This document shows, in pieces, positions 8,580 through 16,742 of a stretch of DNA of 64,000 nt. The stretch comes from Syntrophaceae bacterium UBA5744 (GTDB lineage: Bacteria > Desulfobacterota > Syntrophia > Syntrophales > UBA2192). Location: positions 79,961 to 143,960 of the forward strand of contig DIFQ01000001.1 in NCBI GenBank assembly GCA_002419215.1. Direction: 5' to 3'. The position numbers and the translations under genes were made by a program. Positions within the stretch are counted from its first letter, which is position 1, and each line of letters opens with the position of its first letter. The notes under the pieces were generated by a model. That model was not told the DNA's origin. It was given only the letters and a program-made list of their open reading frames with translations, and searched no databases.

Positions 8580-8617
8580 GGTTCCGGCCGTCACTTCGGC
8601 CGGAACCTCCTTTTTTT
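8580..8617 (+). terminator. strong intrinsic terminator/attenuator between livK and livH
   Basis: GGTTCCGGCCG (8580-8590), loop TCACTT, CGGCCGGAACC (8597-8607), then TCC and seven T. It ends three bases before the livH ATG at 8621, so it occupies the place where a Shine-Dalgarno should be. Confidence 0.85.
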
Positions 8618-8620
8618 CGT

Positions 8621-9496
8621 ATGGATTCCATCAGCTACTACCTTCAGACCGTTCTCAACGGCATCCTCGCGGGTTGCATCTACGCCCTGTTCGCCATGGG
8701 GCTCACCCTCATCTACGGCGTGCTCAACTTCGTGAACTTCGCCCATGGCGAGCTGATCATGTGGGGGGCCTACTTCCTTTTCCTCTTCATGGGAGAGCCT
8801 TTCGGACTGCCCCTCTATGTTGCGGTCTTCCCGGCCCTGGCCCTGACGGGGTGCCTCGGCCTTGCCATGGACTACTCCGTGTTCCGCCCCATCCGCAGGG
8901 CGAATCGCCTGACGCTCCTCATCGCCGCCATGGGTCTTTCCGTTTTCCTTCGCAACGCCGCCCAGTTCTTCTGGGGCGCCGAGGTGCGGACCTACGGGTT
9001 TGAAGTCAAGGCGGGAACGCAGTTTCTCGGCCTCTACCTCACGACGCAGCAGTTCGCCATCATCGGCGTGACGATCCTGTGCGTCATCGCGGTCTATCTT
9101 CTCTTTTTCAAGTCGCGGCTCGGCAAGTCGATGCGGGCCCTGTCGGACAACCTCGACCTGGCGCGGATCTCGGGGATCGACACGAAGCGGGCAATCCTCG
9201 CCGCATGGGTCATCTCGGCTGTTCTGGCCGCCATCGGCGGCATCCTGCTCGCCCTCGACACGAACCTCCACCCCGAGATGGGCATCGCCAACCTCATCAA
9301 GGCCTTCGCCGCCACCCTCATCGGCGGCGTGGGAAATCTCTGGGGGGCTCTGCTGGGGGGGCTTCTCATCGGGCTGGCGGAAAACATCGGCGTGCTCTTC
9401 ATCTCGCCGGGCTACAAGGACGGGATCGCCTTCGTGATCATGGTGCTGATCCTCCTGGCCCGTCCCTACGTCATCATCGGCGAAAGGAGCGACTGA
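8621..9496 (+). CDS. livH: branched-chain amino acid ABC transporter permease LivH
   Basis: 291 residues, about eight membrane helices. It shows the LivH signatures GILAGCIYALFAMGLTLIYGVLNFVNFAHGE near the N-terminus and KAFAATLIGGVGNLWGALLGG near the C-terminus. It pairs with LivM to form the inner-membrane channel. No Shine-Dalgarno is visible because the terminator hairpin directly precedes the ATG. Translation may start without one, or a ribosome site may be freed by refolding. The stop overlaps the livM start by ATGA. Confidence 0.92.
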   Translation: MDSISYYLQTVLNGILAGCIYALFAMGLTLIYGVLNFVNFAHGELIMWGAYFLFLFMGEPFGLPLYVAVFPALALTGCLGLAMDYSVFRPIRRANRLTLLIAAMGLSVFLRNAAQFFWGAEVRTYGFEVKAGTQFLGLYLTTQQFAIIGVTILCVIAVYLLFFKSRLGKSMRALSDNLDLARISGIDTKRAILAAWVISAVLAAIGGILLALDTNLHPEMGIANLIKAFAATLIGGVGNLWGALLGGLLIGLAENIGVLFISPGYKDGIAFVIMVLILLARPYVIIGERSD

Positions 9497-10374
9497 TGGA
9501 CCTGCTCCTTCACCTCTGCGTCGTTATCGCCATCTACGCCATCTTCGCGCTGAGCCTGAATGTCGAGGTGGGCTACACGGGGCTCTTCAACTTCGGTCAC
9601 GTGGCTTTCTTCGGCATCGGCGCCTACACGTCGGCGCTGCTGACGCTTGCGGGCATCCCGTTTATCTGGAGCCTTCCGGCGGCCCTGTTCATGGCAGGCC
9701 TGTGCGGGTTTCTCCTCAGCATCCCGGCCCTCAAGCTCCAGGGCGACTACTTCGGGATCGCGACACTGGGCTTCGGGGAGATCCTCCGGATGATCGTCAA
9801 CAATGAAGTCTGGCTCACCAAGGGACCCATGGGGCTTCCCGGGATCCCGAGGCCCGAGTTGTTCGGTATCGTCTTCGACAGCCTGCCCCGGTACCTGGTC
9901 CTCTCGTCGGGCTTTGCCCTGTTAACCTTTTCCATCCTGGCGTTCGTCGTCCTCAGCCCGTTCGGCAGGGCCCTGAAGGCCGTGCGGGACGACGAAACGG
10001 CGGCGGAGATCCTCGGCAAGAACGCCTACCGCTTCAAGATCAAGTCCTTCGCGATCGGATCCGTCTTTGCGGGTCTCGCGGGCGTGCTCTGGGCCCACTA
10101 CACGACCTTCATCGGCCCCGGTGATTTCACGCTGACCGAGACGATCCTCGTGCTGCTCATCGTGGTCATGGGCGGAAAGGGCACCTTCCTGGGCCCCGTG
10201 GCGGGGGCCGTGGTTCTCATCGTATTCCAGGAGTCGGTCCGTTTTCTGCGGCTCCCGCCCGAGTGGACACGACTGCTGGGTCCTCTGCAGCAGATGATCT
10301 TCGGGCTGCTGCTCGTCGTCCTCATGGTCTTTCGCCCCGAGGGGATCATCCGCGAAAAAGGGGCAAAGCGATGA
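9496..10374 (+). CDS. livM: branched-chain amino acid ABC transporter permease LivM
   Basis: 292 residues, polytopic. It has the LivM signatures VGYTGLFNFGHVAFFGIGAY (about 29-48), LQGDYFGIATLGFGEI and RALKAVRDDETAAEILGKN, the cytoplasmic coupling loop that contacts the ATPases. The ATG at 9496 overlaps the livH TGA, and AAGGAG lies at about 9484-9489. It is the second permease of the heterodimer. Confidence 0.92.
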   Translation: MDLLLHLCVVIAIYAIFALSLNVEVGYTGLFNFGHVAFFGIGAYTSALLTLAGIPFIWSLPAALFMAGLCGFLLSIPALKLQGDYFGIATLGFGEILRMIVNNEVWLTKGPMGLPGIPRPELFGIVFDSLPRYLVLSSGFALLTFSILAFVVLSPFGRALKAVRDDETAAEILGKNAYRFKIKSFAIGSVFAGLAGVLWAHYTTFIGPGDFTLTETILVLLIVVMGGKGTFLGPVAGAVVLIVFQESVRFLRLPPEWTRLLGPLQQMIFGLLLVVLMVFRPEGIIREKGAKR

Positions 10375-11120
10375 TCGAGATCCGAAACGTGACGAAGGCC
10401 TTCGGCGGCACGCGCGCCGTCTCCGACTGCTCGATCAGCCTCGACGGCCTCGCGATCTCCGGACTCATCGGGCCCAACGGCAGCGGCAAGACAACCCTCT
10501 TCAACCTCATCACGGGTCTCCTCAAACCCGACAGCGGGGAAATCCGTTTCCTGGGAAACCGGATCGACGGCCGCCTGCCCCATGAGATGGCGGCCCTGGG
10601 CCTCATCCGCACCTTTCAGCTCTCTCGTGTCTTCCCCCGGATGACGGTGCTGGATAACATGCTGCTCGCCCCCCAGGACCAGACGGGGGAGAGCTTCCTT
10701 TCCCTGTGGACCCGCCTGCCGCGAATCCGGAAGGAGGAATCGGAAAACCGGGAACGGGCCGTCGAACTTCTCGATCTGCTGGGTCTCACCCGGCTCCACG
10801 ACCAGTTCGCCGAGAACCTCTCCTACGGGCAGCAGAAGCTCCTGGAGCTGGGCCGGGCCCTCATGGCGAAACCGAAGATGATTCTCCTGGACGAGCCCAC
10901 GGCGGGGATCAACCCCACTCTCATCCGGACAATGATCGAGATGATCCTCGCGATGAGGGAGCGCGGCCAGACGTTTTTCATCATCGAACACAACATGGAC
11001 GTGGTCATCGAGGTCTGCGAGAAGGTCTTCGTCCTCGACCACGGCGAGAAGATCGCCGAGGGACGGCCGGAGGAAATCCAGAAAGACCCCCGCGTGATCG
11101 AGGCCTACCTGGGACTATGA
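10371..11120 (+). CDS. livG: branched-chain amino acid ABC transporter ATP-binding protein LivG
   Basis: 249 residues. It has Walker A GPNGSGKTT (about 34-42), a Q-loop region in RTFQLSRVFP, the ABC signature LSYGQQK, Walker B MILLDEPTAGINP and the switch His in IIEHNMD. The LivG-type insertion and the C-terminal IAEGRPEEIQKDPRVIEAYLG are present. The start overlaps the end of livM. It hydrolyses ATP to power uptake together with LivF. Confidence 0.93.
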   Translation: MIEIRNVTKAFGGTRAVSDCSISLDGLAISGLIGPNGSGKTTLFNLITGLLKPDSGEIRFLGNRIDGRLPHEMAALGLIRTFQLSRVFPRMTVLDNMLLAPQDQTGESFLSLWTRLPRIRKEESENRERAVELLDLLGLTRLHDQFAENLSYGQQKLLELGRALMAKPKMILLDEPTAGINPTLIRTMIEMILAMRERGQTFFIIEHNMDVVIEVCEKVFVLDHGEKIAEGRPEEIQKDPRVIEAYLGL

Positions 11121-11824
11121 GACTCGAAGCGAAAGACATCTACGCAGGCTACGGCAAGATCGAGGTCCTGCATGGCGCATCCATCCGTGCGGCCGAGCGA
11201 GAGATCATCTGCATCATCGGCCCCAACGGCTCGGGGAAGTCCACCCTGCTGAAAGCGGTCTTCGGCCTCCTGAAGCCGACGAAGGGCACGGTGAGCTTCG
11301 ACGGGAAGGACATCACGCGGCTCGAACCCGAGCAGAAGGTTCGCCTCGGGATCGCTTTCATCCCCCAGGGCCGGAACGTGTTCCCGTCTCTCACGGTCCG
11401 TGAGAACCTCGAGATGGGCGGCACGGTCCTCGGCGATGCAAAAGCCGTACAGCTGGCGATCGAGGAAGCCCTCGATTCGTACCCCCTGCTGAGCCGGAAA
11501 ATCCGGGACCGGGCGGGAAACCTCTCGGGGGGCGAAAAGCAGATCCTCTCCCTGGCGCGGGCTGACATGGTGAAGCCCGGCCTTATCCTCATGGACGAGC
11601 CCTCCATCGGTCTCTCCCCGAGAATGATCGACGAGGTCTACTCGAAGATCACGGAGATCAACCGCCGGGGCACCACCTTTGCCATCGTCGAGCAGAACGC
11701 CCGGAAGGCCCTCTCGATCGCCCATCGGGGCTACGTGCTGGACCTGGGGCAGACGCGCCTGGAGGACACGGGGGCGGAACTTCTGAACAACGAGGAAGTC
11801 AAGAAACTCTACCTCGGCGGCTGA
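11117..11824 (+). CDS. livF: branched-chain amino acid ABC transporter ATP-binding protein LivF
   Basis: 235 residues. Walker A is GPNGSGKST, the LivF hallmark is FIPQGRNVFPSLTVRENL, the signature is LSGGEKQ and Walker B is LILMDEPSIGLSP, with EQNARKAL as the switch region. Its ATG (11117) overlaps the livG stop. It is the last gene of livKHMGF and is followed by a heptamer repeat tract rather than a clear terminator. Confidence 0.93.
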   Translation: MRLEAKDIYAGYGKIEVLHGASIRAAEREIICIIGPNGSGKSTLLKAVFGLLKPTKGTVSFDGKDITRLEPEQKVRLGIAFIPQGRNVFPSLTVRENLEMGGTVLGDAKAVQLAIEEALDSYPLLSRKIRDRAGNLSGGEKQILSLARADMVKPGLILMDEPSIGLSPRMIDEVYSKITEINRRGTTFAIVEQNARKALSIAHRGYVLDLGQTRLEDTGAELLNNEEVKKLYLGG

Positions 11825-11875
11825 CGCCGCCGGGCATCGGGCATCCGGCTTCAGGCACCCGGCCCATCCAACACC
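11822..11875. repeat. degenerate heptamer tract after livF
   Basis: Successive 7-mers GGGCATC, GGGCATC, CGGCTTC, AGGCACC follow directly after the livF stop. It is the same class as 60385-60420. Confidence 0.55.
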
Positions 11876-11905
11876 AACCCCACGCACACCCCTCTATTAC
11901 AGCGC

Positions 11906-11934
11906 TTTCCAACTGCCCGCTAACATGCTATAAA
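11906..11934 (+). promoter_or_regulatory. candidate promoter for the hemerythrin gene
   Basis: TATAAA (11929-11934) lies 17 bp after TTTCCA (11906-11911). The -35 match is weak. Confidence 0.3.
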
Positions 11935-12000
11935 TGGCCATTGCGAACGTAAATCAATCATCCGCATGAACATCGACTGAACGCATCGCTCTCTCTTCTC

Positions 12001-12048
12001 CAGACGAAACAGACCAAATAGACAAGACCAGATAGACCCAACAGACCA
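12001..12048. repeat. degenerate 8-9-nt tandem repeat in the hemerythrin leader
   Basis: The word AGAC recurs as CAGACGAAA, CAGACCAAA, TAGACAAGA, TAGACCCAA, CAGACC. It lies immediately upstream of the GGGAGG ribosome site at 12055-12060. Confidence 0.5.
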
Positions 12049-12067
12049 TTCTACGGGAGGATCGAGC

Positions 12068-12631
12068 ATGAAACCCATCGGACCTTTGATGTGGGAGCAT
12101 CGGCTGATCGAGCAGATGGTGGCTCTGCTGCGCGGGGAAATCGACCGCATCACGAGCAAAAATACGGTCAATGTGATCCTTGTCGAGCAGGCCGTCGATT
12201 TCTTCCGGACCTACGCCGACCGGACCCACCACGGCAAGGAAGAGGAGATCCTGTTCCGCGACCTGGCGCAGAAAACAATGTCTCCGGAACACAGGAACAT
12301 CATGGATGAGCTGGTGAGGGAGCACACTCACGGCAGGGAGCTGGTGCGCAAGCTCGTCGAGGCGAAGGATCTCTATGTGAACGGCTATGCCGAAACCCTG
12401 CCGCACATTGCGAGGGAGCTCAAGGCGCTTGTCGATTTCTACCCGGGACACATCGAGAAGGAAGACAAGCGGTTCTTCTTCCCCTGTCTCGGTTATTTCA
12501 CGCGGGCCGAGCAGGATCGCATGCTCGAGGAGTTCCACTCCTTCGACCGGAACATGATCCACGAGAAGTACCGCACGGTGGTGGAGAATTTCCTCGGGAA
12601 AAAAGTGTTGAGGCCGGCCCAATCCGCCTGA
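12068..12631 (+). CDS. hemerythrin-like domain protein
   Basis: 187 residues, soluble, forming a four-helix bundle with candidate iron ligands His11 (MWEHR), His54/His55 with Glu58-60 (RTHHGKEEEILF), His86/88 (REHTHGREL) and His128 with acidic residues following (GHIEKEDKRFFFP). It belongs to the HHE/YtfE-like group. Members bind O2 or NO at a di-iron site and help anaerobes with oxygen or nitrosative stress, or with iron-sulfur repair. The start is fixed by GGGAGG at 12055. It is monocistronic and flanked by repeat tracts. Confidence 0.88.
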   Translation: MKPIGPLMWEHRLIEQMVALLRGEIDRITSKNTVNVILVEQAVDFFRTYADRTHHGKEEEILFRDLAQKTMSPEHRNIMDELVREHTHGRELVRKLVEAKDLYVNGYAETLPHIARELKALVDFYPGHIEKEDKRFFFPCLGYFTRAEQDRMLEEFHSFDRNMIHEKYRTVVENFLGKKVLRPAQSA

Positions 12632-12694
12632 GGTCCGTCGTTTGCACCACCATGAAAAACAGTCAGCGACAGGCTATCGGAATGCGCTGACGAA

Positions 12695-12789
12695 GTTCGG
12701 AAGTGATGAAGAGCGGAAGATCGGAAACTGATTCTTCCATCCCTATGGATCCGCTCTTCCTAACTTCTGCTCTTCCGCTCTTCCCGAAC
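12695..12789. repeat. octamer repeat pair in inverted orientation
   Basis: The left arm (12695-12730) carries GAAGAGCG/GAAGATCG-type units. The right arm (12751-12789) carries GCTCTTCC units; its reverse complement also begins GTTCGG and contains GAAGAGCGGAAGAG. It lies between convergent genes, and the same unit recurs at 18541-18628. Confidence 0.65.
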
Positions 12790-12845
12790 CGGATGCGGGA
12801 AGGCAAACGCCGGGCCGTGCGAAGGTTGAGTCCGTTGATGTCCGC

Positions 12846-13607
12846 CTAGGATCGCCGCTTTCCGACGGAGGCCAGGTAGATCGTGAACTCGTCCTTCCCG
12901 TCCACTTTCAGAATATGGTCCATGGCCTGCTGGTCGTAGGCGGCGACGGCGCAGGTTCCCGCGCCGATGGCCTCGCAGGCCAGGTAGAGGTTCTGGCAGA
13001 CGTGCCCGGCATCCAGCGCGATCACCTTGGCCGCCGCCAGGCTGTAGCGCCACTCCATGCGGTAGGGGATGGCCGTCCATACAAACGTCACCGCCGCTTC
13101 CGCCGGGTAGGGCTGGCCGAAAATGGCCGCGACGATTTTCTCCGATGCTTTCTCGTCGGCGCGCACGAGCAGAAGCTGGTGCTCGACGGGCAGGTACCGG
13201 TAGATCCCCGCCAGAATCCCTTTCACATGATTGACGCACAGATAGGTTTCCAGTGCGTGACGGCACCCGGCCGACGGCACCGTCCTCAAGGCGTGCCCCT
13301 CGTCCATGCGCGTCCGGATCCCCTGGGTGGCCCAGAGAAGGAAGCTCAGCTCATCCAGGGTCATGGCTTCCCGGGTATAGACTCGTCGGCTCTTTCGATT
13401 CCGGATGGCCTTCGTAAGGTCGATTGCCGGGATATCCTGCCACTTGCCGAATTTGGCCAGGTCGATCCGGACCGCGTCCGGCGGGAAAGGCTTTTCGATC
13501 GGGGGCGGGGCAACACCCCGGTTCTGATCGGTTTCCGAAAAATCGATCCTCTTGCGGATACTGTCCTTGAGGAAGAACCGAAACTGCTCGATGTGCTTTT
13601 TTTCCAT
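12846..13607 (-). CDS. SagB-type nitroreductase-fold oxidoreductase
   Basis: 253 residues. FMN-dependent nitroreductase-like fold. The SagB-type pattern is seen in RNRKSRRVYTREAMTLDELSFLLWATQGI, VPSAGCRHALETYLCV, GIYRYLPVEHQLLLV, ALDAGHVCQNLYLACEAIGAGTCAV and the terminal YLASVGKR. SagB enzymes oxidise azolines to azoles in some peptide natural products, but many anaerobe homologues stand alone with unknown substrates. No YcaO cyclodehydratase or precursor peptide is visible here. It follows the aminotransferase gene by 32 bp on the same strand, so the two are likely co-transcribed. Confidence 0.82.
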   Translation of the reverse strand: MEKKHIEQFRFFLKDSIRKRIDFSETDQNRGVAPPPIEKPFPPDAVRIDLAKFGKWQDIPAIDLTKAIRNRKSRRVYTREAMTLDELSFLLWATQGIRTRMDEGHALRTVPSAGCRHALETYLCVNHVKGILAGIYRYLPVEHQLLLVRADEKASEKIVAAIFGQPYPAEAAVTFVWTAIPYRMEWRYSLAAAKVIALDAGHVCQNLYLACEAIGAGTCAVAAYDQQAMDHILKVDGKDEFTIYLASVGKRRS

Positions 13608-13639
13608 GTCAAACGCCTCCGCAGGTCGCAGGAAACACC

Positions 13640-14824
13640 CTATTTCCGGAACGCCCGGATGACCTCGCCAAAGCCTTTCATGGAGTTGACGATGGTGGCA
13701 TCATCGACGCAGTAGGCGATCCGGAAGTAGCCGGGTGAGCCGAAGCCGCTTCCGGGCACCGTGAGGATGTTTCTTTTCTGCAGGGCCCGGACGAATTCCA
13801 CGTCGTCGGCAACGGGCGACTTCGGGAACAGGTAGAAGGCCCCTTCGGGTTTCGTGAACTCGTAGCCGCAGGCGGCAAGACCGTTGCAGAGAAGATCCCG
13901 TTTGCGCTGGTATTCGCCGATGTTGACCGCGGCATCCAGGACCTTCGGCAGGACGCGCTGCATGAAGGCCGGCGCGTTGACGAACCCGAGCATGCGGTTG
14001 CACATGATGAGCCCGCCCAGCAGGATCTCCAGGCCTTCCGTCTCGGGGTTCACGGCGATGTAGCCCAGCCTCTCGCCCGGGATGGAGAGGGTTTTCGAGT
14101 AGGAGCTGGCGATGAGGCTGTGACGATAAGCCTTCAGCAGGCTCGGGACCTCCACGCCGTCGTAGACGATCTTGTCGTAAGGCTCGTCGGAGATGAGGTA
14201 GAGGGCGCGACCCAGCTTCTTTCCCTTGTCTTCCAGAAGGGACGCCAGGGCCCGTATGGACGTTTCGTCGTAGACTCGGCCCGTGGGGTTGTTCGGCGAG
14301 TTGATGAGGATCACCTTCGTCTTCTCCGTGATGGCCTCCGCGATGGCCCAGAGGTCGAGGGAGAAGTCCTCCTTCGTCTTCACCAGCTTCAGGACGCCGT
14401 TGTGGTTGTCCACATAGGCACGGTACTCGACGAAGTAGGGGGCGGGCACGATGACTTCATCGCCCGGGTCGAGGAGGGTCTTCAGGATCACATTGAGGGC
14501 CCCCGCGGCCCCGCAGGTCATGATGACGTGCTCCGCGGCGATCTTCACGCCGTGGTCCCGGCCAAGCTTTGACGCCAGGACGGCACGGGTCTCGGGAAAG
14601 CCCGCGTTGGGCATGTATGCGTGCACACCGGGCCTCTCGTCTTTTGCGACCGCGATCAAGGCCTTGAGCAGTTCCCTCGGCGGCGGAACATTCGGGTTCC
14701 CGAGGCTGAAATCGAAGACGTTTTCAGCGCCGAACTGCTGCTTGAGCCGGATACCGTCCTCGAACATCTTCCGGATCCATGAGGACTGCGTGATCATCCC
14801 TTCGATCTTCTTTGAAACCGCCAT
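13640..14824 (-). CDS. class I/II pyridoxal-phosphate aminotransferase
   Basis: 394 residues, fold type I. Key residues are visible: SLGNPNVPPP (40-49), Asn179 within NSPNNPTG (175-182), Asp213 in ISDEPYD and the PLP lysine Lys244 in SSYSKTLSIPGERLGY. FRIAYCVDD supplies the substrate-carboxylate Arg. It transfers amino groups between an amino acid and a 2-oxo acid; I cannot name the substrate. A good Shine-Dalgarno (GGAGGA, reading leftwards) precedes the start. It heads a two-gene unit with the SagB-type gene and is divergent from the metallohydrolase gene. Confidence 0.9.
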   Translation of the reverse strand: MAVSKKIEGMITQSSWIRKMFEDGIRLKQQFGAENVFDFSLGNPNVPPPRELLKALIAVAKDERPGVHAYMPNAGFPETRAVLASKLGRDHGVKIAAEHVIMTCGAAGALNVILKTLLDPGDEVIVPAPYFVEYRAYVDNHNGVLKLVKTKEDFSLDLWAIAEAITEKTKVILINSPNNPTGRVYDETSIRALASLLEDKGKKLGRALYLISDEPYDKIVYDGVEVPSLLKAYRHSLIASSYSKTLSIPGERLGYIAVNPETEGLEILLGGLIMCNRMLGFVNAPAFMQRVLPKVLDAAVNIGEYQRKRDLLCNGLAACGYEFTKPEGAFYLFPKSPVADDVEFVRALQKRNILTVPGSGFGSPGYFRIAYCVDDATIVNSMKGFGEVIRAFRK

Positions 14825-14845
14825 GGTATCCTCCTTTCAAAAAAA

Positions 14846-14923
14846 GGCAGAAGGCTTATGACTAAAGGCAAAGGGCTTTTTTCGCTTCATTTGCCTTTCG
14901 CCTTACGCCTTAAGCCTAATGCG
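14846..14923. repeat. heptamer repeat pair in inverted orientation
   Basis: The left arm has AGGCAGA, AGGCTTA, AAGGCAA, AGGGC. The right arm (14890-14923) has TTTGCCT, TTCGCCT, TACGCCT, TAAGCCT. The arms are mutually complementary in the AGGC/GCCT core. It lies in the divergent promoter region between the aminotransferase and the metallo-beta-lactamase-fold gene. Confidence 0.65.
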
Positions 14924-14977
14924 TGTTTGACTAACACATCCGGCTCGCAGCCGTCAACAAGAGAGTCCCGAAACTGC

Positions 14978-15006
14978 TTGACTTTTCGCACCCCTTCTTC
15001 TAATAT
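14978..15006 (+). promoter_or_regulatory. sigma70 promoter for the metallo-beta-lactamase-fold gene
   Basis: TTGACT (14978-14983), exactly 17 bp, TAATAT (15001-15006). The ATG at 15037 is about 24 nt after the expected start. Confidence 0.65.
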
Positions 15007-15036
15007 GCCGACCGGTTCGGAGGGGGCACAGGGGCC

Positions 15037-15930
15037 ATGATCATCGAAAAAGCCGGGAGGATCACCGAGGGTCTCCACGCGCTGGCGGACATCGATCTGC
15101 CGGCCTGGCTCGTCGAGGCCGAAACGCCGGCCCTCTTCGATGCCGGCATCACCTTCATGGGGCCCTCATACCTCGAGGACATCCGGCAAATTCTCGGCGA
15201 CGTGAACCGCCTACGCTGGGTCTTCATCACCCACGCACACTTCGATCACAGCGGGACGGCCCCTTACCTCAAGCGGCGCATCCCCGGACTCAAGGTGGCC
15301 GCAAGCCGGCTCGCCTCCGAGATCTTCAAGAAACCCAATGCCGTCAACCTCATCCAGAGTCTCAGCCGCGATTACGAAGAGCAGCACAAAGCACTGTTCG
15401 GCAGCGAAGATATCCGGTTCGACAGCCTGGAGGTGGACCGGATCCTCGAGGACGGCGAGACCGTCGATCTCGGCGGCGGCTGGACGTTCAGGGTGATCGC
15501 CACGCCGGGCCACACCCGGGACGGCGTTTCGTTCTACTTCCCGGGCCTCAAGGCCCTCATCTGCGGCGAGGCAGCCGGCGTGCCCGACCGGAATTTCAGA
15601 ATTCATCCGGAGTTCCTCGCCAGCTACAGGGATTATGTGTCTTCCCTGGAAAAGCTTGCCGCCCTGGACGTGGAGATCATCATGCTCAGCCACCACTACG
15701 TCCTCACCGGCGCGGACGCGCGCAGCTACCTGGAGAAATCCCTGGAGAGCACCTTCGCGTTTTCGGACAGGATCCGGCGCTACCTCGCCGAGGCCGACGG
15801 CAACCGGGAGAGCGTCGTGAAGCGGATCCTCAAGGAGGACTACCAGGACACGGGCGCCATCCAGCAGGCCGAAAGGCCCTATCTGATCAACCTCTCCGCC
15901 AAGGTGAAGGCCGTGGCGGAGAACAAATAA
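15037..15930 (+). CDS. metallo-beta-lactamase-fold hydrolase
   Basis: 297 residues. The metal-binding motif THAHFDHSG supplies His66, His68, Asp70 and His71. ATPGHTRDGVSFY supplies the next His, and MLSHHYVL the last. The usual GD motif reads CGEAAG, with Glu in place of Asp, as in some family members. It lacks the extra domains of RNase J or flavodiiron proteins, so it is a general hydrolase of the glyoxalase II/quorum-quenching type with unknown substrate. A strong promoter lies just upstream. adk follows 41 bp later and may be co-transcribed. Confidence 0.85.
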   Translation: MIIEKAGRITEGLHALADIDLPAWLVEAETPALFDAGITFMGPSYLEDIRQILGDVNRLRWVFITHAHFDHSGTAPYLKRRIPGLKVAASRLASEIFKKPNAVNLIQSLSRDYEEQHKALFGSEDIRFDSLEVDRILEDGETVDLGGGWTFRVIATPGHTRDGVSFYFPGLKALICGEAAGVPDRNFRIHPEFLASYRDYVSSLEKLAALDVEIIMLSHHYVLTGADARSYLEKSLESTFAFSDRIRRYLAEADGNRESVVKRILKEDYQDTGAIQQAERPYLINLSAKVKAVAENK

Positions 15931-15971
15931 GGGAGAGAGCGAAAGACCTACACGAAAGGAGTCAGAGGCAT

Positions 15972-16646
15972 ATGAACATCTTGATATTCGGACCCAATGG
16001 CAGCGGCAAGGGGACCCAGGGCGCCATCGTCCAGAAAAAATACGGCGTCCCCCACATCGAGACAGGGGTGATCTTCCGCGAGAACATCTCCAAGGGAACG
16101 GAACTCGGGAAGAAGGCAAAAGTCTTTATCGACAAGGGCGACCTGGTTCCCGATGACATCACGATCCCCATGATCCTGGACCGCCTGCAGGAGCCCGACT
16201 GCGCCAAGGGCTGGCTCCTCGACGGCTTCCCCCGCAACCTCGCCCAGGCCGAGGCCATGTGGAAGGCCCTCCAGGAGCGCAACATGAAGCTCGACTTCGT
16301 CGTCGAGATCCTGCTCGCCCGCGAGATCGCCAAGAAACGCATCATGGGCCGGAGGCTCTGCCCCGCCGACAACAACCACCCGAACAACATCTTCATCGAC
16401 GCCATCAAGCCCGCCGAGAAGGGCGGAAAGATGGTCTGCCGCGTATGCGGCGCCGACAACCTCAAGGCCCGCGCCGACGACCAGGACGAGGGTGCCATCG
16501 ACAAGCGCCACGGCATCTACTACGACACCAGGACGGGCTCACTTGCCGCCGTGAACTTCTTCAAGCAGCGGGTGAAGGTAATCGAAGTGGACGGAACCCC
16601 CGGCGTGAAGGAGGTCTCCGAAGACCTCATGAAAAAACTGGGTTGA
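15972..16646 (+). CDS. adk: adenylate kinase
   Basis: 224 residues. It converts ATP plus AMP into two ADP. It has the P-loop GPNGSGKGT (7-15), the AMP-site motif LLDGFPRNLAQAEA (82-95), and a long LID. The LID holds a Cys130-His136-Cys156-Cys159 set (RRLCPADNNHP...VCRVCG) that probably binds a structural zinc, as in other Gram-positive and deltaproteobacterial forms. A ribosome site AAAGGAG precedes the ATG at 15972. A strong terminator follows. The canonical secY-adk-map context is absent. Confidence 0.92.
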   Translation: MNILIFGPNGSGKGTQGAIVQKKYGVPHIETGVIFRENISKGTELGKKAKVFIDKGDLVPDDITIPMILDRLQEPDCAKGWLLDGFPRNLAQAEAMWKALQERNMKLDFVVEILLAREIAKKRIMGRRLCPADNNHPNNIFIDAIKPAEKGGKMVCRVCGADNLKARADDQDEGAIDKRHGIYYDTRTGSLAAVNFFKQRVKVIEVDGTPGVKEVSEDLMKKLG

Positions 16647-16677
16647 TTTTTTAATCATTTCAATGTATAAGCATAAA

Positions 16678-16715
16678 CCTCCCGTCGGGATGGCTCCCGG
16701 CGGGAGGATTTTTTT
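16678..16715 (+). terminator. intrinsic terminator after adk
   Basis: CCTCCCGTCGGGA (16678-16690), loop TGGC, TCCCGGCGGGAGG (16695-16707), then ATTTTTTT. Confidence 0.9.
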
Positions 16716-16742
16716 ATCCAGATTGATAACTAGATTAACGCT

